A stretch of DNA of 64,000 nt from an uncultured Halomonas sp. (GCF_947500835.1 NZ_CANMTQ010000001.1:558001-622000); one strand, 5' to 3'. Shown: positions 16,433 to 25,140, numbered from the stretch's first letter. Program-made: numbers and translations. Notes: generated by a model not told the origin, from the letters alone.

Positions 16433-17493
16433 GTCAGGCCCTCCTTGAGCCACACCGCCAGCGCCATGAGCAGCAAAAATACCAGCCAGCCACCATGCAT
16501 ATGGTGGATGGCTCGTGCGATGTGCCTCACCGCCAACGGCTCGCCGCCCTCTTTCAACGGGACGCCCAGCACCGCGCGCTGCGAGACCACGCCTGAGTAG
16601 ACGTTGCTGCCGCCGAGCTGCACCCCCAGCAGTTGGGCCATCACGGCCTCCGGCCAGCCGGCGTTGGGGCTCGGATGGCGCGGGGCCTGGCGCCAGGTGG
16701 CGGCCAGCGCGCCCTTGCGGCGAGCGCCAGGCATCGCCCAGGCAGCTAGCCATAGGGTCAGCGCGGTCAGTCGTGCCGGCAGCCAATTAGCCAGGTCGTC
16801 GAGCTTCGCCGAGGCGTAGCCGAAATCAGCAAAACGCGGGTTGCGATAGCCCACCATGGAATCCAGAGTGTTAACCGCCTTGTAAGCCAGCGCCAGCGGC
16901 GCCCCGCCGAGCAACGCCCAGAACAGCGGCGCGGTGATGCCATCGACAGTGTTCTCGGCCACGGTCTCCACGGCGCCGCGGGTTAGCTCAGCCTCATCGA
17001 GACGCTGGGTATCGCGACCGACGATCATCGCCAGTGCCCCGCGGCTGGCCGGCAGGTCATTCATCGCCAGCGGCGTTGCCACGGCCCGAGCGGCGTCGGC
17101 CAGCCCCTTGATGGAGAGCGTCGTGGCCAGCAGCCACAGCTCGGCGGCGAGCGCCAGCCAAGGATGAACTTGTGCCAGCAGCGCAAGCGCCACCCAGGCG
17201 AGCGTGAACGTGCCGGCCACCACCAGCGTCGTGAGCAGCGCCCCGCGCCGGCGTCGCGCTTGCGCTGTGCCGTGGTTCCAGGCGTGCTCCAGAGCGGCGA
17301 TCACGCGGCCGATGCCGACCACCGGATGCGGCAGACGACGTGGGTCGCCGAGGCACAGATCAACGAGCACGGCCGCGCCAATCAGCGTCAGCAGCGCCGC
17401 GGACAGCGGCGGCAGGCTCACGGCCTGGCCTCGCGTGCAAGCGATACACGCCGCGCGACAGTCATCATGGCCATCTTCAGCCGGCGCTGTCAT
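16429..17493 (-). CDS. cbiB: Adenosylcobinamide-phosphate synthase CbiB
   Basis: CbiB is a membrane enzyme that attaches the aminopropanol (phosphate) arm to adenosylcobyric acid. It has several membrane segments and the conserved VDLCLGDPRRLPHPVVGIG near the N-terminus, GRDTQRLDEAE, ENTVDGITAPLFWALLGG and YRNPRFADFGYASAKLDDLANW. The start is uncertain. The ATG at 17493 overlaps cobT by 17 nt and gives 354 residues, whereas a GTG at 17421 gives 330, closer to the usual length (about 320) and also with a purine-rich upstream. It adjoins cobD, whose product is its substrate. Confidence 0.92.
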   Translation of the reverse strand: MTAPAEDGHDDCRAACIACTRGQAVSLPPLSAALLTLIGAAVLVDLCLGDPRRLPHPVVGIGRVIAALEHAWNHGTAQARRRRGALLTTLVVAGTFTLAWVALALLAQVHPWLALAAELWLLATTLSIKGLADAARAVATPLAMNDLPASRGALAMIVGRDTQRLDEAELTRGAVETVAENTVDGITAPLFWALLGGAPLALAYKAVNTLDSMVGYRNPRFADFGYASAKLDDLANWLPARLTALTLWLAAWAMPGARRKGALAATWRQAPRHPSPNAGWPEAVMAQLLGVQLGGSNVYSGVVSQRAVLGVPLKEGGEPLAVRHIARAIHHMHGGWLVFLLLMALAVWLKEGLT

Positions 17494-18529
17494 CGGTGAT
17501 TCCAGCGCTCTCAAAAGTCGCCATCTCGCGGAGAATGCGCGTGGCCGACTCGAGCAGCGGAAAGGCGAGCGCCGCGCCGGTGCCTTCTCCAAGACGCAGC
17601 CCCAGATCGAGCAGCGGTTTGGCCTCGAGCGCGGCAAGCGCCTGTGCATGCCCCGGCTCGCAGGAACGATGCCCGAAGATCAGATAGTCCCGCGCCGCGG
17701 GGGCCAGCCGGCAGGCAACCAGCGCCGCCACGGTGGCGATGAAGCCATCGACCAGCAGCGGCACGCGGTGTGCCGCTCCGCCCAGGTAAGCGCCGGCCAT
17801 GGCAGCGATCTCCAGGCCGCCCAGCTTGGCGAGCATTTTGAGCGGGGCGTTGCGGTTTGGCGCTCGCGCCACCAGGGCGCGCTCGATGACCGAGCACTTG
17901 TGGGCCAGGCGACTCTCGGCGATTCCCGTCCCCCGCCCAACCAGGCTTGCCACCGGCGCCCCGGTGAACACAGCCAGAAGCGCACTGCTGGCGGTAGTGT
18001 TGGCAATGCCCATCTCGCCGACAATCAGGCAACGACAGCCGGCGTCGATGGCCCGCTCGGCGGCGCGAATGCCCGCCTCGATGGCCGCCACGGCCTCGTC
18101 ATGACTCATGGCATCCGTCTCGACCATGTTGGCCGTGCCGTGACGTACCTTGTTATCAATCACGCCTTCCCAGGCAAGATCGGCAGCCACACCGACGTCG
18201 ATCACTTCCAGGCGTGCGCCGATCTGGCGGGCCAAGACGTTGATGGCGGCTCCACCGGCCACGAAATTACCGACCATCTGCATGGTGACGTCCTGGGGAA
18301 AGGCGGAGACCCCTTCTGCGGCCACACCGTGATCGGCGACGAACACCAGCACCCCGGGGGGCGAGACACAGGGAAAGGCTTCGCCGGTCTGGACCGCCAG
18401 GGCGACGGCTAGCGACTCAAGCTGGCCGAGGCTGCCGGGCGGCTTGGTGAGATTGTTCAGGTGGGAGGTGACAGTCGTGGCGAGGGTACGATCGGCGGGT
18501 TTTAGTGCCGCGAGGGTGTCGGCGAGCAT
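17477..18529 (-). CDS. cobT: Nicotinate-nucleotide--dimethylbenzimidazole phosphoribosyltransferase
   Basis: CobT activates the lower-ligand base (5,6-dimethylbenzimidazole or another benzimidazole or purine) as alpha-ribazole phosphate. The 350-residue protein begins with the familiar LTKPPGSLGQLE motif (about 30-42), followed by VFVADHGVAAEGVSAFPQDVT, GEMGIANTTASSALL and GRGTGI, with the active-site glutamate expected near the C-terminus in GEGTGAAL. It is the first gene of the late-step operon cobT-cbiB-cobD-cobU-cobS-cobC. A TATGAT hexamer about 40 nt upstream may be a -10 box. No riboswitch precedes this operon. Confidence 0.95.
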   Translation of the reverse strand: MLADTLAALKPADRTLATTVTSHLNNLTKPPGSLGQLESLAVALAVQTGEAFPCVSPPGVLVFVADHGVAAEGVSAFPQDVTMQMVGNFVAGGAAINVLARQIGARLEVIDVGVAADLAWEGVIDNKVRHGTANMVETDAMSHDEAVAAIEAGIRAAERAIDAGCRCLIVGEMGIANTTASSALLAVFTGAPVASLVGRGTGIAESRLAHKCSVIERALVARAPNRNAPLKMLAKLGGLEIAAMAGAYLGGAAHRVPLLVDGFIATVAALVACRLAPAARDYLIFGHRSCEPGHAQALAALEAKPLLDLGLRLGEGTGAALAFPLLESATRILREMATFESAGITDDSAG

Positions 18530-18591
18530 GCAAGAAGTCCTGCTGGGGCATGGAAAGCATGAAAGGATGCCATCATAGCAGCCCGCCTACC

Positions 18592-18619
18592 AAAAAAGGC
18601 CGCCATCAAGGGCGGCCTT
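18592..18619 (-). terminator. Rho-independent terminator after the DUF4168 gene
   Basis: On the minus strand AAGGCCGCC pairs with GGCGGCCTT around a 6-nt loop, followed by six T residues. It lies 44 nt past the DUF4168 stop and insulates the cobT operon. Confidence 0.88.
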
Positions 18620-18662
18620 CTTCGTTCTGTCTCGACGTTCAAGTGCGTCAATTCGAACCTGC

Positions 18663-19061
18663 TTACTGGCCGTTCTGGGCCATGTCCTGCACACGCTTCA
18701 TCAATTCAGGATCCTGTTGGATTGCCTGACCGATGGAATTGAACGTTTCTACGTCCAGGCCGCTGTCTTCAACGACACCGACCATCTTTTCATTGGCTTC
18801 CATGCGAATATCCTGCTGCTTGGCCTGGTCGTCACCTGCCTCCTGCAGACGCTGGGTATATTCCTGGGAGATCTTGGCAATCTCTTCTGAGGTGTCAGCA
18901 AACTGCTGAAGCTGCTCATCGGAGAAGTCCTGAGCGGTAGGCTGGGACTGTTGCGCTGCCGGGTCTTGCTGCTGGGCTGACGAATCCTGGGCCATCACTG
19001 GCGTGGCAATCATCCCTGCAGTCAGCAGAGCGGCGGAGAACAGGGCAGTCATCTTATGCAT
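18663..19061 (-). CDS. Exported DUF4168-family protein
   Basis: A 132-residue secreted protein of the DUF4168 family, function unknown. The signal peptide ends at PVMAQ. A glutamine-rich linker (about 24-45) precedes the conserved FSDEQLQQFADTSEEIAKI helix and a C-terminal PELMKRVQDMA segment. The mature part looks all-helical and acidic, as expected for periplasmic proteins of halophiles. It has its own terminator and is not part of the cob operon. Similar small proteins are often stress-related, but nothing in the sequence proves a role. Confidence 0.8.
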   Translation of the reverse strand: MHKMTALFSAALLTAGMIATPVMAQDSSAQQQDPAAQQSQPTAQDFSDEQLQQFADTSEEIAKISQEYTQRLQEAGDDQAKQQDIRMEANEKMVGVVEDSGLDVETFNSIGQAIQQDPELMKRVQDMAQNGQ

Positions 19062-19202
19062 GTAGATACTCCATTACGGTTGTGTGTCCGGTGTCTGATA
19101 ATTCTATCGCACAGTGGTTCCCTTTTATGTGTAAAGAAAAGAGGGTAAAAATTTTCCCGTCCTTTACAAATGTCTATAAAAAGAGACGTTCAATAATAAA
19201 AC

Positions 19203-20543
19203 TCAGCTTTCATGCCCATGGTTGAGCCATTTCACGATAGCGTCTATTCCTTGAATGAGAGCCGTTGTCGTCGCCCGTTCGAGGACTGTCCGCTCGTCTT
19301 TCATCAATGCATCACCATCGAAATCCACATAGGCCAGTCGCACGGTAAGCTGGCTCGGGTCGCAGCCAAAGGCGCTTCCCGGCAGCAAGGCCACCCCGGC
19401 GTCATCGAGCAGGCGCGCGGTCAATTCGGCGCTCGTTGTGATTCCCCGAGCGGCCAATGCTTCCCGATGAGCCTCGAAGTCCGGGAAAAGATAAAACCCC
19501 CCATCCGGTGCGTGGGTGCGTACATTCGCGTCATTCAAGCGTGCGCAACACCACTGGCCTATCTCGCTCAACACGACCCGTTGACGCTTGATATAGGCGT
19601 CAAGCTCCGGTGTGCGGGTGTAGGCGGCAATGGCGGCATGCTGCACGGGGCTGGTAACGCTCGACCAGGTCTCGGAGGCCAACCCCAGAATTCGCGCGAA
19701 GAGCTCAGTGCCCAGCTCAGCGGGAACGTGCATGACGCCAAGGCGCCAGCCACCGGCGCCACACCACTTGGAAAGCCCGCTAGTGGTCATGGTGGCTTCC
19801 GGGTAGTCCAGGGCAAAGGCGCGATGTTCACCACGGTGATGCAGCAGCCCATAAATCTCGTCCGCCAGTACCAGTACGCCATGACGACGCGCTACGTTGG
19901 CCAGACGCTTTTGCGTATCCGTATCGGGAGATAGTCCTGTGGGGTTACCCGGCGCATTGAGAATCAACAGCTTGAGTCGTTCCGGATTCTTGACGCAGTA
20001 CGCCTCGAGCTGTTCGGGTGTTATCTGCCAGCGAGTCTCGAAGGAGGCCTCGAGCTTAACTGCCCGCTGACCTGCCATGCGTGCCTGGGGCGCATAGGAC
20101 ACCCAGGACGGCGCCGGGATCAGGATGTCCGCTTCGGGCAAGGATTTCATCAGGGCAAACAGCAATAGCTTGCTGCCGGGGCCGACGACAACGCGCTCGG
20201 GGCTCCAGGCAGTATGATCGGTGTCGCTATGAAACCTGGCGACCTGCTCTCGCAATGCTGGCAACCCTTGTACCGGCAGGTAGGCTTTCTCGGCGGCATG
20301 CTCTGCAAGCGCCTGGACGGCGGGAGTAAATACCGGGAACGGCGATTGACCGAAACCGAATTTGAAGATGCGCTTTCCTCCGGCTTCGAGTAGCCGTGAC
20401 TGCTCGTTGATCAGCAATGTGTCGGAAGAGCGCGTTGCTTCACCTGCACCGCCATAGCCGTTTTCCAGGCGGTCGGCGGCGCTGGACTGTGTTCCCGAAA
20501 AAGATCCATCGATCGGGCTGGATGAATGAGAAGTAGGGGTCAT
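19203..20543 (-). CDS. Class I/II PLP-dependent aminotransferase
   Basis: A 446-residue fold-type I aminotransferase of unknown substrate. Visible are the substrate-entry FGFGQSPFP motif (about residue 63), VVVGPGSKLLLFALM, the LNAPGNPTGLSPD cofactor-binding stretch, DEIYGLL and the Schiff-base lysine in SGLSKWCGAGGWRLGV. The first 40 residues are poorly structured and could be an over-extended start. It lies 39 nt behind the RpiR-type regulator on the same strand, so the regulator probably controls it. Sugar-phosphate-sensing RpiR partners often govern amino sugar or amino acid use, but the substrate cannot be read here. Confidence 0.85.
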   Translation of the reverse strand: MTPTSHSSSPIDGSFSGTQSSAADRLENGYGGAGEATRSSDTLLINEQSRLLEAGGKRIFKFGFGQSPFPVFTPAVQALAEHAAEKAYLPVQGLPALREQVARFHSDTDHTAWSPERVVVGPGSKLLLFALMKSLPEADILIPAPSWVSYAPQARMAGQRAVKLEASFETRWQITPEQLEAYCVKNPERLKLLILNAPGNPTGLSPDTDTQKRLANVARRHGVLVLADEIYGLLHHRGEHRAFALDYPEATMTTSGLSKWCGAGGWRLGVMHVPAELGTELFARILGLASETWSSVTSPVQHAAIAAYTRTPELDAYIKRQRVVLSEIGQWCCARLNDANVRTHAPDGGFYLFPDFEAHREALAARGITTSAELTARLLDDAGVALLPGSAFGCDPSQLTVRLAYVDFDGDALMKDERTVLERATTTALIQGIDAIVKWLNHGHES

Positions 20544-20582
20544 GAAGAATATCCTTGAAAAGATTGAATGGCCGTGATGGCT

Positions 20583-21497
20583 TCATTCGATGCCAAAGCG
20601 TGCAATCAGCGCCTCGCGCTGGCGAATGCTGGCGACCGCTTCGCTTCCCAGTTCCCGGGCAACTCGCGACAACACCAGTTCCACCAGTAGAAAAAGACTA
20701 CTCATCGGGTTGAAGAAGAATGGCCCTTCCGCCGGCGCAATGAGACAGCGATCGGTCAAGGCCGCCAATTGCGAGCCAGGATGGTTGGTCAATGCCACCA
20801 GGTTGGCCCCCTGCTCCAGGGCCAACCGGCAGTAGTCGAGGCTGGCGCGGGTTTCGGGACGAAAGGCGATGCCGATGACCAGATCGTTTTCATCCAGCGG
20901 CAGCGCCTGCTCGATGCCGACGCCTGCCGAGGGCGAGATCAACTGTACGTCCTTGCGTAGATAGTCCAGGTAGTAGGCCAGGTAATGGGCGGCGCCAAAA
21001 CTGGCCCGTAAACCGACCACATGCAGCCGTCGTGCTGCAATGATGGCTTTCGTTACCTGCTCAAGCACAGTGCTGTCGAGATTTTCCACCGTGGCGGAAA
21101 GATTGGTCATTTCCTGTTGCCACAGCGTCTGTTCCTGACTCGTTGCAAAAGATGTCTGTGGCGTCTCACCGAAATCCAGCAGACGCTCGGCCCGGGTCGA
21201 ATAGAATGCGCTGCTGGTCAGGCTCTCACGAAAAATCGCCTGAAACGCCTTGAATCCCGAGAATCCCAGCGTTCGAGCCAGCCGGGTCAGGCTGGAGGGG
21301 TTCACCCCGTGGCGCTCGCCAAGCTGGGAAATACTCGACAGCCCTGCCGCTTCCGGCGCTGCCAATAATGCATCGAGCAGTGCCAGTGCTTTCATCGACA
21401 TGCGCGGCGCGCCATCAGCACCTGACCGGCTATGCTCGGCAATGGCCTGAAGCTCGGTAATGCACGTCGGTGGCTGGGCGGGCGTGGTAATGGCCAT
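20583..21497 (-). CDS. RpiR/MurR-family transcriptional regulator
   Basis: A 304-residue regulator with an N-terminal helix-turn-helix (about 45-100; ISQLGERHGVNPSSLTRLARTLGFSG is the recognition region) and a C-terminal SIS domain for phosphosugar-like ligands (ARRLHVVGLRASFGAAHYLAYYL, DLVIGIAFRPETR). The ATG at 21497 gives the normal N-terminus; an in-frame extension to 21545 is judged spurious. A perfect 28-bp palindrome lies 45 nt upstream and is the obvious candidate operator for autoregulation and for the aminotransferase gene behind it. Confidence 0.88.
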   Translation of the reverse strand: MAITTPAQPPTCITELQAIAEHSRSGADGAPRMSMKALALLDALLAAPEAAGLSSISQLGERHGVNPSSLTRLARTLGFSGFKAFQAIFRESLTSSAFYSTRAERLLDFGETPQTSFATSQEQTLWQQEMTNLSATVENLDSTVLEQVTKAIIAARRLHVVGLRASFGAAHYLAYYLDYLRKDVQLISPSAGVGIEQALPLDENDLVIGIAFRPETRASLDYCRLALEQGANLVALTNHPGSQLAALTDRCLIAPAEGPFFFNPMSSLFLLVELVLSRVARELGSEAVASIRQREALIARFGIE

Positions 21498-21542
21498 GGC
21501 TTTCTCATGAATGAACGTTGCAGAAGCATAAAGGCTGCAACA

Positions 21543-21570
21543 CATCTATGCAAATTAATTTGCATAGATG
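21543..21570. promoter_or_regulatory. Perfect 28-bp palindrome upstream of the RpiR gene
   Basis: Half-site CATCTATGCAAATT (21543-21556) is followed directly by its exact reverse complement (21557-21570). It lies in the divergent promoter region between the RpiR-type gene and the LpxR-type gene, closest to the former. RpiR regulators bind palindromes in their own promoters, so this is the likely operator. The symmetry is seen; the binding partner is inferred. Confidence 0.75.
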
Positions 21571-21670
21571 CAATTATTTTTTGACTCTTTGCCTTGATTC
21601 TTTCCACTCTTAATCTGCGCCGTACATATTCACATGGTTTTTTTTACCTTTTTTTGCTAAATTTCCGCCA

Positions 21671-21690
21671 AACATACATTCATGTATGTT
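21671..21690. promoter_or_regulatory. 20-bp inverted repeat upstream of the LpxR-type gene
   Basis: AACATACAT and ATGTATGTT flank a 2-nt centre, ending 28 nt before the lpxR ATG. The pattern resembles TetR-family operators such as that of AcrR. No TetR gene is in the window, so a regulator elsewhere is likely. Confidence 0.6.
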
Positions 21691-21718
21691 CCGCTCGATC
21701 ATTACATAAGGAAGTGGC

Positions 21719-22729
21719 ATGCAGCCCCCTATCGCTTCAAGCCTACGCTCAAAACCCGTGCGCTCAGGACTGCTCCTTGCAGGCATGCTCTGCGCGCCTC
21801 TTGCCATGGGTGCGGATCTTTACTCCATCAAGGTGGAAAACGATGCGTTCTCCAGCACCGACGAGGATGGCCACTACACCAATGGCCTGGAGCTGACGCG
21901 CATCACTCAGCCAAACGCCGAACACTGGTCAAGAACGCTTGCGGACTGGCTTCCGGGCTGGTCCGCAAGCGACGTCGACGCGGTGGGTTATCACTTCATT
22001 CATCAGATCTACACCCCCAAAGACATTGGCCGCGAGCGCCTGATTGAAGACGATCGGCCCTATGCCGGTCTGCTGCTGGGAGGACTGTCGCTGTTCGATG
22101 ATCAGCAGCATGAAAGCTGGCGGGAAGTCACGGATCTGCATTTGCAGATTGGATGGGTGGGCCCTGCCGCCGGCGGCAAGCTCATTCAGAAGGCGGCCCA
22201 CAAGGTGACCGGCAGCGAGGACCCGGAAGGCTGGAGCAATCAGCTCGATAACGAACCCATCATCAATCTGGGGGTGAGCAAGTCCTGGTGGTGGCTTTCT
22301 CATTTTGGTGGTCTGGAGTGGGAATATGGCCCTAGCGCTTCGATGAATGTGGGCAATCTTTACGATTACCTGGGGGCAGGCGGCGCGCTACGCTTTGGCA
22401 GCGGCCTGGAAAAAAGCTTTGGTATTCCGGCGGTGGCGCCCGCCCAGGGCGGACGCCAGGGCTTCATACCGGACGCAGGCTTCGGCTGGTATGGTTTTTT
22501 CGGCACGGAAGGCCGCTTCATGGCTCACAATTTGCTGTTGGACGGCAATACCTTCGAGAGCAGCCACGAAGTCGATCGTCGTGAATGGGTCGGCGATCTT
22601 ACCGCCGGCGTGGTGTTCAGCTGGGATCGTTTCCAGATCGCACTGACCAACGTCTGGCGCACCCGAGAGTTCGAATCCCAGGATGAAGCGGATCAATTTG
22701 GCTCGATCACCCTCTCGACCTGGCTATAG
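21719..22729 (+). CDS. lpxR: Outer-membrane lipid A 3'-O-deacylase, LpxR family
   Basis: LpxR-type enzymes remove the 3'-acyloxyacyl chain of lipid A at the outer membrane. The 336-residue protein has a signal peptide ending near LAMGA, then SIKVENDAF with the Asn-Asp pair (about 41-42) expected in the active site, and GWVGPAAGGKLIQKAAHKVTG with the catalytic-type histidine near 161. The rest alternates like a 12-strand barrel and ends in a hydrophobic STWL. AAGGAAG precedes the ATG. It is divergent from the RpiR gene, with two palindromes between them. Family membership is firm; lipid A activity in this organism is inferred. Confidence 0.86.
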   Translation: MQPPIASSLRSKPVRSGLLLAGMLCAPLAMGADLYSIKVENDAFSSTDEDGHYTNGLELTRITQPNAEHWSRTLADWLPGWSASDVDAVGYHFIHQIYTPKDIGRERLIEDDRPYAGLLLGGLSLFDDQQHESWREVTDLHLQIGWVGPAAGGKLIQKAAHKVTGSEDPEGWSNQLDNEPIINLGVSKSWWWLSHFGGLEWEYGPSASMNVGNLYDYLGAGGALRFGSGLEKSFGIPAVAPAQGGRQGFIPDAGFGWYGFFGTEGRFMAHNLLLDGNTFESSHEVDRREWVGDLTAGVVFSWDRFQIALTNVWRTREFESQDEADQFGSITLSTWL

Positions 22730-22812
22730 ATTGGCTATCTCGCGGTAAACTGGCGCTTTATCGAGCAATCTGTTGTGCTTGAAAGACTCTTCCCCCTACA
22801 GGAAGCCGTGCC

Positions 22813-23292
22813 ATGTCCCGTACTCGTGCTGCACTATTTTTCTCGATCTGCTTGATCCTCTGGAGTCTTGCCGTGCCCAGTACCTTTGCCGCCGATAATC
22901 CGGCCAATCCGCTGATCACCGATCGCGGCAAGTTCCGTCCGCTGATTTTGGTCACACCGAGCATCGAGAATGAAGACTATGTTCGGATGCGTGAACAGTT
23001 GCAGCGCCATCGGGAGGAGTTCGACGATCGGCAAATGGTGCTCTACAGCGTCGAGAACGGGAACGGTCATCGCACTGGACGCCCCATGACGAGATTCGAG
23101 ACCGAGGCACTGCTCGAGGCCTTGGAGGTAGACCCGCAGGGGCCGATGAAAGTGATTCTGGTCGGATACGATGGCGGCAAGAAGATGCAGCTCGAAGGCT
23201 TTGTCGATCCACGCCAGGTTTTCGACATCATCGACAGAATGCCCATACGGCAATCGGAACAGCGCCGGACAGCGCCTCGCGAGAGTCGATGA
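22813..23292 (+). CDS. Exported DUF4174-family protein
   Basis: A 159-residue protein with a signal peptide (hydrophobic core SICLILWSLAVPSTFA) and one DUF4174 domain, function unknown. Conserved-looking parts are FRPLILVTPS, QRHREEFDDRQMVLYSV and VILVGYDGGKKM with PRQVFDIIDRMPIRQ at the end, a layout like a small thioredoxin-fold domain without a CxxC motif. Its stop overlaps the start of the EamA transporter (ATGATG at 23289), so the two are translationally coupled. Confidence 0.82.
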   Translation: MSRTRAALFFSICLILWSLAVPSTFAADNPANPLITDRGKFRPLILVTPSIENEDYVRMREQLQRHREEFDDRQMVLYSVENGNGHRTGRPMTRFETEALLEALEVDPQGPMKVILVGYDGGKKMQLEGFVDPRQVFDIIDRMPIRQSEQRRTAPRESR

Positions 23293-24245
23293 TGCGTTCT
23301 TCGCGCTCCCATATCGGTTCAACTTCTGCTTCGACTAGCTCTGAACAGGGGCCACACCTGTGGCTGGCGATGATGCCCGGGGTCTTCGTGCTGTTATGGA
23401 GTACCGGCTTCATTGGCGCCAAATTCGGCTTGCCTTACGCCGAACCCTTCACCTTCCTGTTCATCCGCTGTGTTCTGACACTGCTCATCATCATACCGTT
23501 GCTGGGATTGCTCAAAGCCCCCTGGCTTTCATCGCCGGCACTCTGGGGGCATGCCGCAATGACCGGCTTGCTGGTCCATGGCGCCTACCTGGGTGGGGTG
23601 TTCTATGCCATTTACCTGGGTCTACCGGCGGGTCTCGCCTCACTGCTGGTAGGTCTACAGCCACTGCTTACTGCTGCATTGGCGCTGCCTCTATTGGGTG
23701 AGCGTCTTTCTTTCTGGCAGTGGCTCGGGCTACTGCTGGGCCTGGTCGGCATTACTCTGGTGCTGAGTGGCAAGCTCTCCCCGGAAGAAGCCGGCCTTTT
23801 CGAAGGTTTCGGCCTGGGGGCGCTGGCCTGTGTATTGGCGGCACTGCTGGGTATCTCCGCCGGCACCCTGTATCAGAAGCGCTTTTGTACCGGCATGCCG
23901 CTGCTGGGCGGCAGCATTGCCCAGTACCTGGCCGCCGGCGCACTCTTTGGCATTGGGGCATTGCTGTTCGAGACCCGGGACGTTACCTGGACGCCAACCT
24001 TCGTGGCGACCCTGGCCTGGCTGGTGCTGGGACTCTCGATTGCCGCGATTTTATTGCTGATGGCGTTGATTCGGCGAGGTGCGGCGTCCCGGGTGGCCAG
24101 TCTGTTTTACTTGGTGCCGCCACTGACCGCCCTGGAAGCCTGGTGGCTATTTGACGAGACCCTGGGGCCGGTGGCGCTGATCGGCATGGCACTCGCTATT
24201 ACCGGGGTCGGCCTGGTGGTGCGTGGTAATCGCTCCCCTCGTTGA
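23289..24245 (+). CDS. EamA-family (DMT superfamily) transporter
   Basis: A 318-residue inner-membrane protein with ten predicted helices arranged as two EamA repeats; WSTGFIGAKFGLPYAEPFTFLFIRC opens the first repeat and LYQKRFCTGMPLLGG the second. Relatives export amino acids, metabolites or drugs, but the substrate is not predictable. The first 25 residues are polar and serine-rich. It begins inside the stop codon of the DUF4174 gene, and the two probably form one transcript with a common, unidentified role. Confidence 0.88.
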   Translation: MMRSSRSHIGSTSASTSSEQGPHLWLAMMPGVFVLLWSTGFIGAKFGLPYAEPFTFLFIRCVLTLLIIIPLLGLLKAPWLSSPALWGHAAMTGLLVHGAYLGGVFYAIYLGLPAGLASLLVGLQPLLTAALALPLLGERLSFWQWLGLLLGLVGITLVLSGKLSPEEAGLFEGFGLGALACVLAALLGISAGTLYQKRFCTGMPLLGGSIAQYLAAGALFGIGALLFETRDVTWTPTFVATLAWLVLGLSIAAILLLMALIRRGAASRVASLFYLVPPLTALEAWWLFDETLGPVALIGMALAITGVGLVVRGNRSPR

Positions 24246-24351
24246 CTATCCTTTTTATAGAAAAAACCTTAAGTATGCTGAGCCGCCACCGATAAGGTAG
24301 ATATTGGATAGCAACAAACATCCCTATCGGTGAAGGATCAAGAGAACGTTC

Positions 24352-25140
24352 ATGCCCCACTGTGCTCGAGTCAAGGCGCGCTGTGGTCGTTGCGATGGCG
24401 ACCTGCCCTTCGATTTCACCATGGCATTTCAGCCTATCGTTGATACGCAGCAGGCGCGCATCGTCGCCTATGAAGCATTAGTGCGTGGCGTCCAGGGAGA
24501 ATCCGCCTACAGCATTCTGTCCCGGGTCACGCCGGCGTTGCTGTATCGTTTCGATCAAGCCTGTCGAGTACGTGCTATCGAACTGGCCAGTGCCTTGGGT
24601 ATGCAGGAAGCGCTATCGATCAACTTCTTGCCCAACGCGGTTTATGACCCCGAGGCCTGCATTCAGGCCACCCTTGAAGTCTCGGCTCAGGTTGGCTGGC
24701 CTGCGGAGCGCCTGATTTTCGAGATCACCGAGACCGAGCGGGTCGCGGATCGTCAACACCTGCGCAACATCATCGACACCTATCGCAGCATGGGGTTTAC
24801 CACCGCTATCGACGATTTCGGCACCGGCTACGCCAATCTCGATCTGCTCACCGACCTGCAGCCTGACAAACTCAAGATCGATCGCGAACTGATCATGGGC
24901 TGCGACCAAGACACCCGCCGCCAGACCCTGATCAAGTCCCTCGTACTGATGGCCCAGGAGCTGGGCATTGGCCTGATCGCCGAAGGGGTGGAGACCCAGG
25001 CAGAAGCAATCTGGCTGACGCATCAGGGCATCACGCGCCAGCAGGGATTCTACTATGCCCGCCCGGCCTTGGAGTCCCTGTGTTCCGGGCTTGATGACAG
25101 GTTATCAAGGTTGCACGATGCGGCGAACGTATCCCGCTAG
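24352..25140 (+). CDS. EAL-domain protein, probable cyclic-di-GMP phosphodiesterase
   Basis: A 262-residue stand-alone EAL domain. The catalytic residues appear present: VAYEALVRG (EAL motif, about residue 42), SINFLPNA, FEITETERV, AIDDFGTGYANLDLL (loop 6) and DKLKIDRELI, then LIAEGVETQAEA. It is preceded by a short cysteine-bearing N-terminus (Cys at 4, 11 and 14; CARVKARCGRC) that could bind metal or sense redox state. It has no membrane segment. Hydrolysis of cyclic di-GMP is expected from the motifs. It is convergent with mtgA. Confidence 0.9.
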   Translation: MPHCARVKARCGRCDGDLPFDFTMAFQPIVDTQQARIVAYEALVRGVQGESAYSILSRVTPALLYRFDQACRVRAIELASALGMQEALSINFLPNAVYDPEACIQATLEVSAQVGWPAERLIFEITETERVADRQHLRNIIDTYRSMGFTTAIDDFGTGYANLDLLTDLQPDKLKIDRELIMGCDQDTRRQTLIKSLVLMAQELGIGLIAEGVETQAEAIWLTHQGITRQQGFYYARPALESLCSGLDDRLSRLHDAANVSR

